Assembly: GCF_001659605.2 (NCBI RefSeq)
Contig: NC_035168.2
Span: 62,001 to 126,000 of the forward strand
Source of the DNA: Manihot esculenta
Lineage: Eukaryota > Streptophyta > Magnoliopsida > Malpighiales > Euphorbiaceae
DNA length: 64,000 nt
Direction: 5' to 3'
Part shown: positions 54,010 to 64,000 of the stretch, piece by piece
How the letters are laid out: each line of letters opens with the position of its first letter
Numbering within the stretch: the first letter of the stretch is position 1
The notes under the pieces: model-generated
What the model saw: the letters and a program-made list of their open reading frames with translations, nothing else
What the model was told of the DNA's origin: nothing
Database searches by the model: none
Position numbers and translations under genes: made by a program

Positions 54010-55005
54010 ATGATGGAAACACTGATAAATACCATGCAAGGCGTGCGACAAGACCTAGGACAAATGGCCACCTCCATAAACAAAATTGAAACCCAAGGTA
54101 AGCTCCCTTCTCAAACTGAAACTAACCCTAGACAGAATGTCAGTGCTATTACTCTGAGAAGTGGAAAAGAGCTTCAAGATCAAAGACAAGAGGAAGAAAA
54201 GCAAGTGGCGCGAGAACCAACGCAACCTGAAGCCATTCATGCGCAAACTGAAACACCTCCTGCGCAAAGAGCTGATCCGAAAGTAAGTTTTCACATTCCA
54301 CCTCCTTTTCCAAAAAGATTTGAAAGAACACAAAAAGAAAAAGAAGAAAAGGAGATCCTTGAGACTTTCAGAAAGGTAGAAATCAACATACCACTGCTAG
54401 ATGCTGTCAAGCAAATTCCAAGGTACGCAAAATTTCTGAAAGAGTTGTGTACCAATAGAAGAAAGCTAGCTGCAAGAGAGAAAGTAAGTGTAGGTGAGGT
54501 TGTCACTGCTGTCATTAAAAGAGAGCTCCCTGCTAAGTGCAAAGACAAAGGTATGTTTGCTATCTCTTGTAAGATAGGGAACGTTGGAATCAAGAAAGCC
54601 ATGTGTGATCTTGGTGCTTCTATAAATATTATGCCTCTCTCCATCTATAAATCTCTGAATGCATGTGCACTAAAAGACACAAGAGTTGTGATCCAATTAG
54701 CTGATAGATCTGTGGTATATCCATTAGGTGTTCTAGAAGATGTGTTAGTACAAGTAGATGAACTTGTCTTTCCTGCTGATTTCTATGTGATTGATACTAA
54801 AGAAGATAGTTGCAATGCTAGTTCTGATATCCTTCTTGGACGCCCTTTCTTGAGTACTGCTATAACTAAAATTGATGTGCATGATGGTACTTTAACCATG
54901 GAGTTTGAAGGAGAAGTGATTAAATACAATGTCTATGATGCCATGAAATATCCACATGATATGTCCCCTGTTTATGGTCTTGATATTGTTGACTGTTTGA
55001 GCTAG
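54010..55005 (+). pseudogene. Athila-like gag C-terminal region and aspartic protease
   Basis: In phase with gag. N-terminal coiled-coil-like and Gln/Glu-rich segment (residues 1-110 of this piece), then QIPRYAKFLKELCTNRR and a protease with CDLGASINIMPLSIY (catalytic DLGAS of the Athila type) and ILLGRPFLSTA. It ends at TAG 55003-55005. A further in-phase TAG is at 55111-55113. Family role: maturation of gag-pol. Confidence 0.88.
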
Positions 55006-55113
55006 GAAATTTTTGATGAAAATCAAGACGATATTCTTAACAATGATTTCTGCCAAGAAACTGATCAGGTACAAATTGAGAGGCAGAAAGAGACTGTCTG
55101 CAGCATCCAGTAG

Positions 55114-55480
55114 ATTGATATTGCACAAGCTGAAGCCAACTTTCGGCCGCCGAATCCAGTTTCCTTTCGGCCGCTGAATCCTATTGACTTGCAAACACCG
55201 AATTCTGCTTCGCAAACTGAGACCGATGCACTGACTGAAGACACCTTTCGGCCGCCGAACACAGGCAATCTTAGGCCACCGAATCCGACTACCATTCAGA
55301 CGCCGAATTTTTCCTCTCCTCCTGCAGCGCAGATTGAAGCCATGAGCTCTCGGCCTCCGAACTCAGCTGACTTTCGGCCGCCGAATGCAGACATTCTTCG
55401 GCCGCCGAACCTTGTTCCACAGCCTCCGATGCAAGCAAGCTCTTCCAGCCCACCTCCTCTGCAGTTAAGCCAGAAAGCAT
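55114..55480 (+). other. Linker encoding repeated RPPN words
   Basis: Between protease and RT the open phase encodes a low-complexity linker in which FRPPN, LRPPN and SRPPN recur about eight times. Each comes from TTTCGGCCGCCGAAT-type DNA (exact 13-mers at 55142, 55247, 55373, 55397; degenerate ones elsewhere). Gag uses the same DNA word in another phase (SAAEP). No domain is known for this linker. Confidence 0.8.
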
Positions 55481-56532
55481 CAGAATCAGATCTGAAACCT
55501 CTCCCAGACCATCTGAAATACATGTACTTGGGAGTTAACAAGACACTGCCAGTAATAGTGTCCAATGAGTTAAGCCAACATGAAGAAGCAAGCCTCTTGA
55601 AGGTACTGCAAAAGCATAAAGGAGCCATAGGGTGGACCATAGATGACATCAAAGGTATTTCTCCTTCCACATGCATGCATAGAATACACATGGAAGATGA
55701 ATGCAAGTCAGTCAGAGATGCTCAAAGCAGACTAAATCCACCCATGATGGAAGTAGTAAAGAAAGAAATAGTCAAGCTCCTTGATGCCGGTATCATATAC
55801 CCAATCTCTGATAGCAAATGGGTGAGTCCTGTGCATGTAGTTCCAAAGAAAACTGGGATTACCATTATGCCAAATGCTGAAGGAGAACTTGTTCCCACAA
55901 GAGTTCAGAATGGATGGAGAGTTTGCATGGACTATAGGAAGCTCAACGCTGCCACAAGGAAGGACCACTTCCCACTACCATTCATTGATCAGATGCTAGA
56001 AAGGCTTGCAGGTAAGTCTCATTATTATTGTCTTGATGGTTATTTAGGTTTCTATCAGATTTCAGTCGCTCCAGAGGACCAAGAGAAGACCACCTTCACT
56101 TGTCCTTTTGGCACTTTTGCCTTTAGGAGAATGCCATTTGGACTATGCAATGCGCCTGCCACCTTTCAGCGATGTATGATGAGCATATTCTCTGACTATG
56201 TGGGTAAGACAATTGAAGTGTTCATGGATGATTTCACAGTGCATGGCAACTCTTTTAAGGAATGCCTTGCCAACTTGGAAAAGATCTTACAAAGATGCAT
56301 TGAGTCCAACCTTGTGCTTAATTATGAAAAATATCATTTTATGGTTAATCAAGGTATGGTCTTAGGTCATGTTGTTTCAGCAAAGGGCATTGAAGTGGAC
56401 AAAGCAAAGGTGGATACCATCAAAAATCTGCCTTACCCCACAAATGTTAGAGACATCCGGTCATTCCTTGGCCATGCAGGATTCTATAGAAGATTCATCA
56501 AAGATTTCTCAAAAATTACTTTGCCATTATGA
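55189..56532 (+). pseudogene. Athila-like reverse transcriptase
   Basis: The phase is open from 55114. The RT domain starts near LPDHLKYMYLG (55500) and has GIIYPISDSKWVSPV, GWRVCMDYRKLN, DHFPLPFIDQMLERLAG, YYCLDGYLGFYQI (usual YSGYxQI), CPFGTFAFRRMPFGLCNAP and the catalytic VFMDDF near 56220. It continues with LVLNYEKYHF and IRSFLGHAGFYRRFIKDFS. A TGA at 56530-56532 interrupts the phase just before RNase H. The family role is synthesis of element cDNA. The active-site residues remain, but the polyprotein carries four stops. Confidence 0.92.
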
Positions 56533-57087
56533 AGATTGCTCCAACAGGATGTAACATTTGATTTTGATGCAGATTGCAAAAAGGCATTTGATTTGATTAT
56601 AGAATTGCTTGTGACTGCCCCAATTATTCAGGGACCTGACTGGAACTTGCCATTTGAAATCATGTGTGATGCAAGCAATTATGCAGTAGGAGCAGTCTTG
56701 GGGCAACGTGTGGGAAACTCACCCCATGTCATTCACTATGCCTCTCGCACACTGGATTCTGCACAAAGCAACTACACAACAACTGAAAAAGAGCTCTTGG
56801 CAGTTGTGTTTGCTTTGGAAAAATTCAGACCTTACCTCTTGGGAACTAAAGTCATTGTCTATTCTGACCACACAGCTTTGCGATATCTGATCAAGAAAAA
56901 GGAAGCAAAACTAAGACTCATTAGATGGATTCTTCTCCTACAAGAATTTGATCTGGAAATAAGAGACAAAAAGGGCAAAGAAAATCTTGTAGCCGACCAT
57001 CTCAGCCGGCTTCCATCTAGCTCTACACCTTGTCCAATCAAAGAAGAGTTCCCAGACGAACATCTGTTCGTCACTCACTCTGCCTAA
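56533..57087 (+). pseudogene. Athila-like RNase H
   Basis: In phase with the RT. Reads [15 protein letters not shown] (first catalytic Asp), [19 protein letters not shown] (Glu), [19 protein letters not shown] (Asp), [18 protein letters not shown] and ADHLSRL, ending [12 protein letters not shown] at 57085-57087. In complete relatives integrase follows directly. Here the frame ends and no integrase zinc finger or DDE core is found anywhere before the 3' LTR. Confidence 0.9.
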
Positions 57088-58135
57088 GTGATCATGCCAT
57101 GCACACCACACCCCAGGGGAGTATTCAGATTCCTTTGTTCTCTTCTTTTCTTTTACATTGAGGACAATGCATGATTTAAGTGCAGGGGTGCATACTTCTT
57201 CCTTTCTTCTTCTGCGAATTCACAATGCTTTCAGATTGCGAAAAATTTTTTCTTTTCCTTTCAGTTTTGCGTTTCTTTCAGTTTAAATAACCACAATTGA
57301 AATTTTTTTTCATTTTAGTTTGTTTATGCTTTCAATAAAACACACACAACCACAACCTTCTTCTTCTTTTTGTTTTGCTCTACTCAGACTGATGAACTAG
57401 GTTGAATGAGTTTTTCTTTCCATGACCCCATTGATGTGATAACTCTTTAAACTTATGTTGAATCAATTGCAGTGAGTTGTATTCATGTTTGAGAATTGCC
57501 TTTTGAATTGAATCTTTGAGCTTGCCATGGTGAAAAATATATTGATGACCCTCAATTGATGAGAATAAATTGAAAGTTGTGTGAATGAACTTAATGTGAC
57601 TTGATTTAGCAATTGGTGTTGATTTGCCCAAATCATTGAGAGAAAGAAAATTCAGCAAAGGCAAAGACCTCAAAAGCACAAAATCAAAAACTGTTCCAAT
57701 GGTCAAAAGACTAAGAACAAAGCTAGTAGCCACTTGGGAAAGTGACCAACTGAGTAACTAGGGGTGGGTATCACAAATATGTACCTTCACGTCAAAAGGT
57801 TGGTGACTTTTTCAAGAAAAATCTGAGTGCAAAAGCCTGAATAAAGTACTTCAAGGTAAGGGCAAGTCACTCTGAAAGCTAGAAAAAGTCTTATCTGAAC
57901 AATTAAAATGTGCATGTATGGTCTCTCTTGAGGAAAACAAATCCTAGCCATGGTAAGTAAAGGGAAACAAGGAAAGAAGGTGAGTAATCTTCATGCATAT
58001 ATTCTTCACTGCAATGATTCAAAATAGGTGTCTTGAGTAAAAGCTTAAGTGGAAATAAGGATCTAGAGCAAATAAAACTTATTTGACTATGTTTATTTGC
58101 TTGAGGACAAGCAAAAGGCTAAGTGTGGGAGTATT
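57088..58135 (+). other. Athila-like 3' noncoding region with polypurine tract
   Basis: About 1.05 kb with only small spurious ORFs. It contains ACATTGAGGACAATGCATGA and AGTGCAGGGG (57157-57188), sequence usually found downstream of integrase in such elements. This suggests a clean deletion of the integrase segment near 57087. The likely polypurine tract is AAGTGTGGGAGTAT just before the 3' LTR at 58136. Confidence 0.6.
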
Positions 58136-59525
58136 TGATAGAGCATATTTTAGTCCACTTTATCATGATCTTATTGATGTTTATTTACACCTTTTCTACC
58201 TAATTTTGTGGTGTAAATCATGTTTTGCAGATATTAGGTGTAAAGGAACAATTTGGAGAAAATGCTCTTAAAAATACCAAAAAGTGCCAAAACTGAAAAA
58301 GCCACCTTCGGAAGCACTTTCGGAAGCCAAAAATCAATCATCTTCGGAAGCACATTCGGCGGCCAAAAGTCTGGTCCAGAGCCGAAAGTGACCCATCTTC
58401 GGCGGCACCTTCGGCTGCCGAACCTTCACTCCAGAGCCGAAAGTCCAGCCCCCGAAACTAAACTTAGGCGGCCGAAAGTCCCTCCGAACAGCCTCCTCCT
58501 TGTTCAATAAGCCAAATCTTGAAGATCACATGTTTTCTACTTTATTCCATGCACATTCAATATTCAAATCAAGGCTCCACCTTCCTCTTTAGTGCATGAA
58601 TAATGTGAAGAAGGCTTCTTGGACACACCTTGGGCAACAACAAAGACCATAAAGTCCTTACAACTCCACACATGCACATAGAAGACACAAGGGCACTTTG
58701 GGCAATCTCCAAAAGATGCATAGGCATCCAAGAAACCCTAGGCAGCCTCTCAAGACATATTTAAACATCATATGAAGGCAAGAAGAGGAAGATTTTACAT
58801 CCACACAATTCCTCCAAGGCTCTCCAAGGCTTCTTCCCTTTGGTTCTTCATCTTCTTCCTTTCTTTTCTTTTATTTTCTGTTTTGGTTCAGCCATGAGTG
58901 GCTGAAACCCTCATTCTAGTTGAAGTTTGGTTGAAACTAAGGTTGTTTAAAGGGTTGTGAGATCTGAACATAAAGTGTTTGCTTTTGGTTTGTTCAATAT
59001 TCATGAAATTGTGCTTAATTCTAAGATTGCTTTGTTGTTTTGATCAAATTGGCCACTTGATTCTTGATTGCAAAGTTAATTGATTGTTAGTTGGGATATT
59101 TTTTAGTCCGTAATTGCTGGAAATATTCTGACCTAAGAACACTTGGTGTAAAAACTAAGGAATTGCATGATCTAGCAACATCTCATGCGTTTGAGTAGCT
59201 AGGGTTGGATCTCTCTCATTCTTTATGCAATTGACAATTGTTTTGATGCCTAAGGCCCAAGGACGCTCCTTGGCAATTTGTTAATTAGTAATTGATTAGA
59301 GGACGTTCCCTAATTGATTTAATCTTAAGGAGGGATATGGTGGTGAGAAGCGTTTTCCACCCCCATAACTAATCTATTGAATCAATCAAGAAAATCTAAG
59401 TTTCAATGATCAACCCAAACAACTAAAGTGGATCCATATCTTCAACTAGAATTTTCTCATATTGATTTCCTCTTTTATTTTAATTACTTGCTGTTTTAAT
59501 TGCTTTCGATAGTTGTTAGTCAAAT

Positions 59526-61718
59526 TGTAATACCCGGCTAGCGTCCGGCATCGAAATTCTACTTTCCGATGGAGTTTCGGATGCCGGAAGTCTCTAGAAG
59601 GGTTAGATTTATGTTTTTCTAAAAGGTTGGTATGTTTCATAGTTTTAAAGCATAAGGAAATGAGTTTTTGAGTGAAATGAACCAAGGCAGAAAAGCCAGG
59701 TTCGGCCGCTGAAGTTGAGGTTCGGCCGCCGAACATGCATGGCTTTCGTTTCACGTGTGGCCGCCGAAGGTGGTCTGGCCAGCCACCTATACAAGGCCCT
59801 CAGTCGGTTGAAACGATAAGATCACCGTTTCTTTTACCTTCTGAGGTGAGACCCTGTCCTTTTTAGAGTTTTCTTTATGTTTTCACTAAATCATGCAAAG
59901 ATTTGATTGATTTTTATGTTGTTTTGAAGGTTTTGAGTTAGAAACCTGAATTTTGAAGTTTGGAGAGTTTGAAGGAGAGTTGCTCCAAAACTCCACGTTA
60001 GGATCGTTCATCTTCTTGGTTTCAAGAGGTAAGTGAAGATCCTGAGCTTGTTTTTATGTTTTCTGAAGGTGTTATGAGGTTATGGGAGAGAGTTGCATGA
60101 ATAGGGTAACAAGAGAGGTTTTGGTGATTTGGTGAGAAAATCTTGTATATGTGTTCTTTGTTTTGTGTTTTTGGGGTTTTTAGGTAGGTTTTTACCCCTT
60201 TGAGCATATACTTGGGTGTATGCAAGTTGAGGAATCGAGGTGTTTGAGATTGGGAGAGTTTTGTGCTTTTGGTGAGAGGCAGAGCAAGTTTCTGCCTTGC
60301 GGATGAACTCAGGTTCGGCCGCCGAAGGTACATTCGGTCGTCGAACCCATGAGGAGGTGGCTTCGGCTGCCCAAGCTTGCCCCCGAGCTTTTGGACTTTC
60401 GGCTCTGGAGGGGAGTTCGGCCGCCGAAGGTGCCGCCGAAGGTTAGATACTTTCGTCTCTGGAGTGCCTTTCAGCCTCCGAAACTTGCCCCCGAAAGGGT
60501 TCTGCTGCCGAAAGTAGAGATTCGGCCGCCGAAGGTGCATGAGTTTCGTCTCTGGAGAGGACTTTCGGCCACCGAACCTGCCGCTGAAAGTGTTCTGTCC
60601 AGCCTTCTCTTGCATGCTTTGCATGGATGTTTGAGTACGTTTAAGGGGTTTCTTAGAGAGTTAAATAGAGTTGTTTATATGTGTTTATATGTGCTTACAC
60701 AGACCAGAGGAACCAGAGAGAGCAGCAGTGAGTACTGCTCCAGAGTTTTCAGAGCCTGCAGAGTCAGTCCAGATAGCCAGAGGTGAGTGGAACTAAACTT
60801 AATTCTTTTAATTGAGAAATGAAATGCTTTTAGCATAATTCATGCATCATGAGTATACGTAGGTTGTTTGCATTAGAATCCACGAATATGTTGCATTGTA
60901 TAGTTATTTATTGATGTGGGTGAATGCTGAATGATCCAATAGTCTCTGAGAGAAGTCCAGGAGCCTTTGACTACGCCCTGGCAGGTATAGTAAAGTCTAG
61001 GAGCCTTTGACTACGCCCTAGCAATGGTAAGTACAGAGGTGTTATAGACACATATATATATATGACAGGAAGACCAGGTGCTCGATTCTACGCCCTGGCA
61101 CGGTAGAGTTACCGGGACTATGTGGTGACAGGTTTACCCTTGATGTGGATTGTCTGTGATATGATGCATTCCATAAGATCATATTTTAATGATATGTTTT
61201 ACTGTTCTACTCACTGGGGTATAGAGCTCATCCCACTCCCTTAACCCCAGTCTTGCAGGTTCAGTGTACAGTGTACAGAGAAGATCAGCTGAGTACAGAA
61301 AGAATAAAGAGATGTGTAATAGCTTAGAGTGGACATGTAATAGTAAAGAGATGTAACAGTTGTGTATAAAGTTAGAATTGTGCTTGACTTAGTGATGTTT
61401 GTGTTGTAAAGCTGTGTTATGTACATGATCTGTATATATATATGTTTTATAGAGTATGTGAAAAACCAGGCTTAACAGGTATGAGTTAACCCATCTAGAG
61501 CAAGCTCTAGTCAGGGGTACAGAGTACAGAGTACAGAGATAGTGCATGCACAGGTTAAGCCTTGGTTCAGAAAAGAGTTTTTATTTTCACAGAAAATGTA
61601 TGATCATGTATGAGATTTACAGGTATACAGAGAGTATAGCAGGCTTGCTACGGGTTCTGACGGCCTTAAGCCGACCTGAATCCTAGCGCCGGTGACGGTC
61701 CATTTTGGGGTCGTTACA
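59526..61718 (+). mobile_element. gypsy A solo LTR (plus) in the Athila-like 3' LTR
   Basis: TGTAATACCCGGC to TCGTTACA, 2193 bp. The flanking 5-mers are CAAAT (59521-59525) and GAAAT (61719-61723), a TSD with one mismatch; the uninterrupted 5' LTR has one CAAAT at this place. Exact words are at 59721, 60314, 60416 and 60521. The TATA position reads TATACAA (59788). The CCAGG module has about three units (60955-61105). Closest relatives are the LTRs at 1-934 and 17286-19609. No internal domain. Confidence 0.92.
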
Positions 61719-61835
61719 GAAATCATCTCAAAACCCCTCTTTTTACCTTTATTGCACTTTACTTTCATTCATCTTTCAATTACTTGCTTTCAATTGTGTT
61801 TTTAATTAGTTCTCTTGGTCTTGATTGAGAAAAAT

Positions 61836-63987
61836 TATAATACCCGGCTAGACTCTGGTATCGGAATTCCTACCGTCCGGTGGAATCTCGGATGTCGGAA
61901 ACCTCTAGAAGGGTAAAACCATATTTTCATAAGATGTTTTAATGTATTTTATGGTTTTAAGCAAGAAAGGAAATGAGTTTTGTATGAAAATAACCTTGGA
62001 GGAAGACCCAGGTTCGGCCGCCGAACCTCAAGTTCGGCTGCCGAACATGCATGCATTTCGGGAGTGCTTTAGGCCCCTGAAGGCATGAGTGAGGGAAGTC
62101 CAGGTTCGGCCGCCGAACATGGCATGCATGCGGAGGCACGTTAGGCCCCCGAAAGTGGCCTGGCCAACCACCTATAAAGGGGTCCCCATGTCCGAACGGG
62201 TGAGCTTTTCTCCCCGTTCTCGGCCAAGGTGAGTTCTCCGCCGTCCCTCATCGATTTTGAGCTTCTTCCTTCGAATCTTCATGATTTTCTTATGAGTTTT
62301 CACTTGGTTTGAAGATATTTGAGCAAAAGAGCAAGTTTTGAAGCTAGGAGACCAAAAAGTTGATTTCTCCCCATCTCCAAGCTAGGATCGTCTTTCCTCT
62401 CGATCTTCAAGAGGTAAGCTTAGATCCAACCTTCCTTGTATGTTTTAAACAAGTTTTATGAAGATCTATGGGGTAGAAATGCATGTTTAGGTTATTGTTG
62501 AGTTTATGGGTTTATGTTATGTTTATGAGCGATGTGGGTTGTCTGATGTGTTTTGGTTGGGGTTTAAGTTAGTTTGAGACCCCTATGTGCTTGTTGGCTT
62601 GAGTTTGCATGTTGTAGACTAGGTAAATGCATGATGGAATGGATTGGGAGGCATTTGTGCATGAATGAGGCTGAGTTCTGCCCTTTGGAAGAACTCAGGT
62701 TCGGCAGCCGAAGGAACTTTTGGCCGCCGAACCTGCCTGTGGAGGCCAATTTTTGGCTGCCGAACCCTGCCCCCGAAAGTGAACTTTCGGCTCTAGAAGG
62801 GAGTTTTGGCCGCCGAAGGTGCCGTCGAATATGCATGAGTTTTGGCTCTGGAAACCACTTTCGGCCGCCGAAGGTGCCGCCGAAAGTGGCTGAGTTTCGG
62901 CTCTGGAGGGACTTTCGGCCGCCGAACCTGCTGCCGAAAGTGCCCTATTCAGCCTTCCTTTGCATGATTTATGTGATTGTTTTAAGGTGTTTTAGGGGGT
63001 TTTTGGGGAGTATTTTAGAGTCATGTTCATGGATGTTTGGTCCCTCATTTGAGTCCACCTGTGTAGGTTTGGACCCGAGGAACCGAGGACCTCAACAGTG
63101 AGATAGCTGCTTCAGAGTCATTAGAGCTTCAGCCAGAGGTGAGTGGAATACCTTATTACGTTTCAAAGCAAATAAATAAATTTTGAGCATGATACATGCA
63201 TCACGTATGCCATGAGATATACTAGGTTGTTTGCATTAGAATTCACGAATATGTTGCATTGCATAACTTGATGATGATGTGGATGGATGTTGAATGATCC
63301 TTTAGTCCTCGTATGTTATGGTATGATGATGATACGGTACGGATAGCCAGTGAGGCCCATTCTACGCCCCTGGCACTATGTTAAGAGAAAGACCAGTGAG
63401 GCCCATTCTACGCCCCTGGCACTATGGAATGTTATGCTATGTTATGTTATGTTAAGAGAAAGACCAGTGCTCACCCCTCTCCCTTAACCCCCAGGTTTGC
63501 AGGTACAGGGTAGACCAGGAGGTCAGCAGGAGTAGTATCATGTTTTATGTAATAGATAGATGTGAACATGAATATGATGTAATGTAAAGGTATAGTATAG
63601 AAATGTAATGTAATGATGCTTATGGAAGTTTAGAGTCGTGCTTGACCATAGTATGTTGTTAATCCCTTTTCGGTACATGATCTTAAATGTTTAATGATGA
63701 TTATGTAAACTAAGCTCAATGTATGTTATGATACCCCATTGGAGTATTTGATGAGGACTCCAGTGAGAGGTTTTATGTTATGATTTGTGCATGCACAGGT
63801 TAAGCTTGGTGAATGAATGAACGAATGAATGAATAAATGAGAAAGTTTTAAATTTTTATGTAATTGTTGATCATGTATGGGATTAAACAGGTATACAGGA
63901 TGTATGTTTGGCTTGCTACGGGTCCCGGCGGCCTTAAGCCGATCTGGATCCTAGCGCCGGTAGCGGTCCGGTTTCCGGGTCGTTACA
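61836..63987 (+). mobile_element. Second gypsy A solo LTR (plus) in the Athila-like 3' LTR
   Basis: Starts TATAATACCCGGC (G to A in the first dinucleotide) and ends TCGTTACA, 2152 bp. Perfect TSD AAAAT at 61831-61835 and 63988-63992. Exact words are at 62013, 62105, 62860 and 62914. TATA is at 62173-62178. The CCAGTGAGGCCC...CCTGGCAC module is duplicated (63345-63425) and a third unit is truncated: the segment between the module and the acceptor-like CTCTCCCTTAACC is shortened relative to 6051-8360. No internal domain. Confidence 0.93.
62173..62178 (+). promoter_or_regulatory. LTR TATA box (TATAAA)
   Basis: CCACCTATAAAGGGG, at the same place as in the other gypsy A LTRs. Confidence 0.6.
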
Positions 63988-64000
63988 AAAATAAATAGGT

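Larger units (their letters stand above)
51085..64000 (+). mobile_element. Athila-like Ty3/gypsy element, integrase-less, continues beyond window
   Basis: 5' LTR 51085-52695, PBS 52701, gag/protease/RT/RNase H in one phase from 52747 to 57087, noncoding tail, and 3' LTR from 58136. The 3' LTR is interrupted by two solo gypsy A LTRs and is not finished at 64000. The gag type, the CDLGAS protease motif, the TGGCGCC PBS and the polyprotein layout point to the Athila/Tat (non-chromodomain) branch. Integrase and env-like ORFs are absent. The LTRs remain very similar (for example 51085-51440 versus 58136-58490, few differences), so the insertion is fairly young. Confidence 0.9.
58136..64000 (+). 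repeat. Athila-like 3' LTR, interrupted by two gypsy A solo LTRs and cut by the window end
   Basis: LTR segments: 58136-59525, 61719-61835 and 63988-64000. They correspond in order to the 5' LTR up to the region near 52600. Differences from the 5' LTR are few (for example in the word block, 58353-58366 has TTCGGCGGCCAAA where 51304 has the intact word). The LTR end lies to the right of the window. Confidence 0.88.

Noticed and set aside
57088..58135. Search for integrase or an env-like gene downstream of RNase H in the Athila-like element
   Set aside because: No HHCC, DDE or membrane-protein frame in either strand of this interval; ORFs there are short and unrelated.
1..64000. The word contains CGGCCG (EagI); could it be a cloning linker artefact?
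   Set aside because: It occurs with degenerate variants, in diverged contexts and at conserved LTR positions, including inside coding sequence.

Overview
ORGANISM. This is nuclear DNA of a flowering plant. It holds two intron-bearing genes with clear eudicot-type orthologues, with AT-rich introns and intergenic DNA, inside layers of nested LTR retrotransposons. No bacterial, organellar or viral gene set is present. The style would fit a rosid such as Euphorbiaceae, but that is a weak guess. LAYOUT. (1) 1-23,100: a nest of retroelements. A decayed Ty1/copia element (copia 1, about 935-8965) is broken by two solo LTRs of a large Ty3/gypsy family that I call gypsy A (3415-5554 minus, TSD GATCT; 6051-8360 plus, TSD GTCGA). 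It abuts the integrase of a second gypsy family (gypsy B, 8966-9996 minus). Next come a gypsy A 3' end in minus orientation (9997-12497), a gypsy A 3' end in plus orientation (12498-19609) carrying a nested deletion derivative (12616-16130, TSD GCTTA), a scrap of copia LTR, and the chromodomain end of gypsy B in plus orientation (19683-20950). That chromodomain is split by a hAT-like element (19979-20725), and a Mutator-like MITE (21801-22802, 9-bp TSD) follows. (2) 23,420-41,030: the host gene island. A 13-coding-exon alpha/beta-hydrolase gene (+, 24383-34933, 491 aa) faces tail-to-tail a MYB-CC transcription factor gene of the PHR/PHL7 type (-, 38426-35680, 336 aa). A 454-bp solo LTR (29878-30331) sits in the hydrolase's 5.5-kb intron. 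(3) 41,723-50,600: a second decayed copia (copia 2, minus), AT-rich DNA, and a pseudogene with a Transposase_28-like domain (48667-50565). (4) 51,085-64,000: an Athila-like gypsy element with 5' LTR, PBS, gag, protease, RT and RNase H but no integrase. Its 3' LTR contains two further solo gypsy A LTRs (59526-61718; 61836-63987) and runs off the window. HIGHLIGHTS. The strongest unexplained signal is a 13-bp inverted-repeat word, TTCGGC(C/G)GCCGAA. By eye I count about 47 exact copies. All lie in gypsy A LTRs or in the Athila-like element (its LTR and its coding region, where the word is read in two different frames), and none lies between 19,610 and 51,303. The word forms two fixed clusters around the LTR TATA box. 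A second family-wide feature is a repeated CCAGG...CCTGGCAC module with subfamily-specific loops, inside what looks like a conserved LTR intron. The orientations of gypsy B, copia 1 and gypsy A in region 1 are best explained by one inversion whose right breakpoint is near 12,497 and whose left breakpoint lies before position 1. LIMITS. All calls come from reading the sequence; no alignment, HMM or database search was run.
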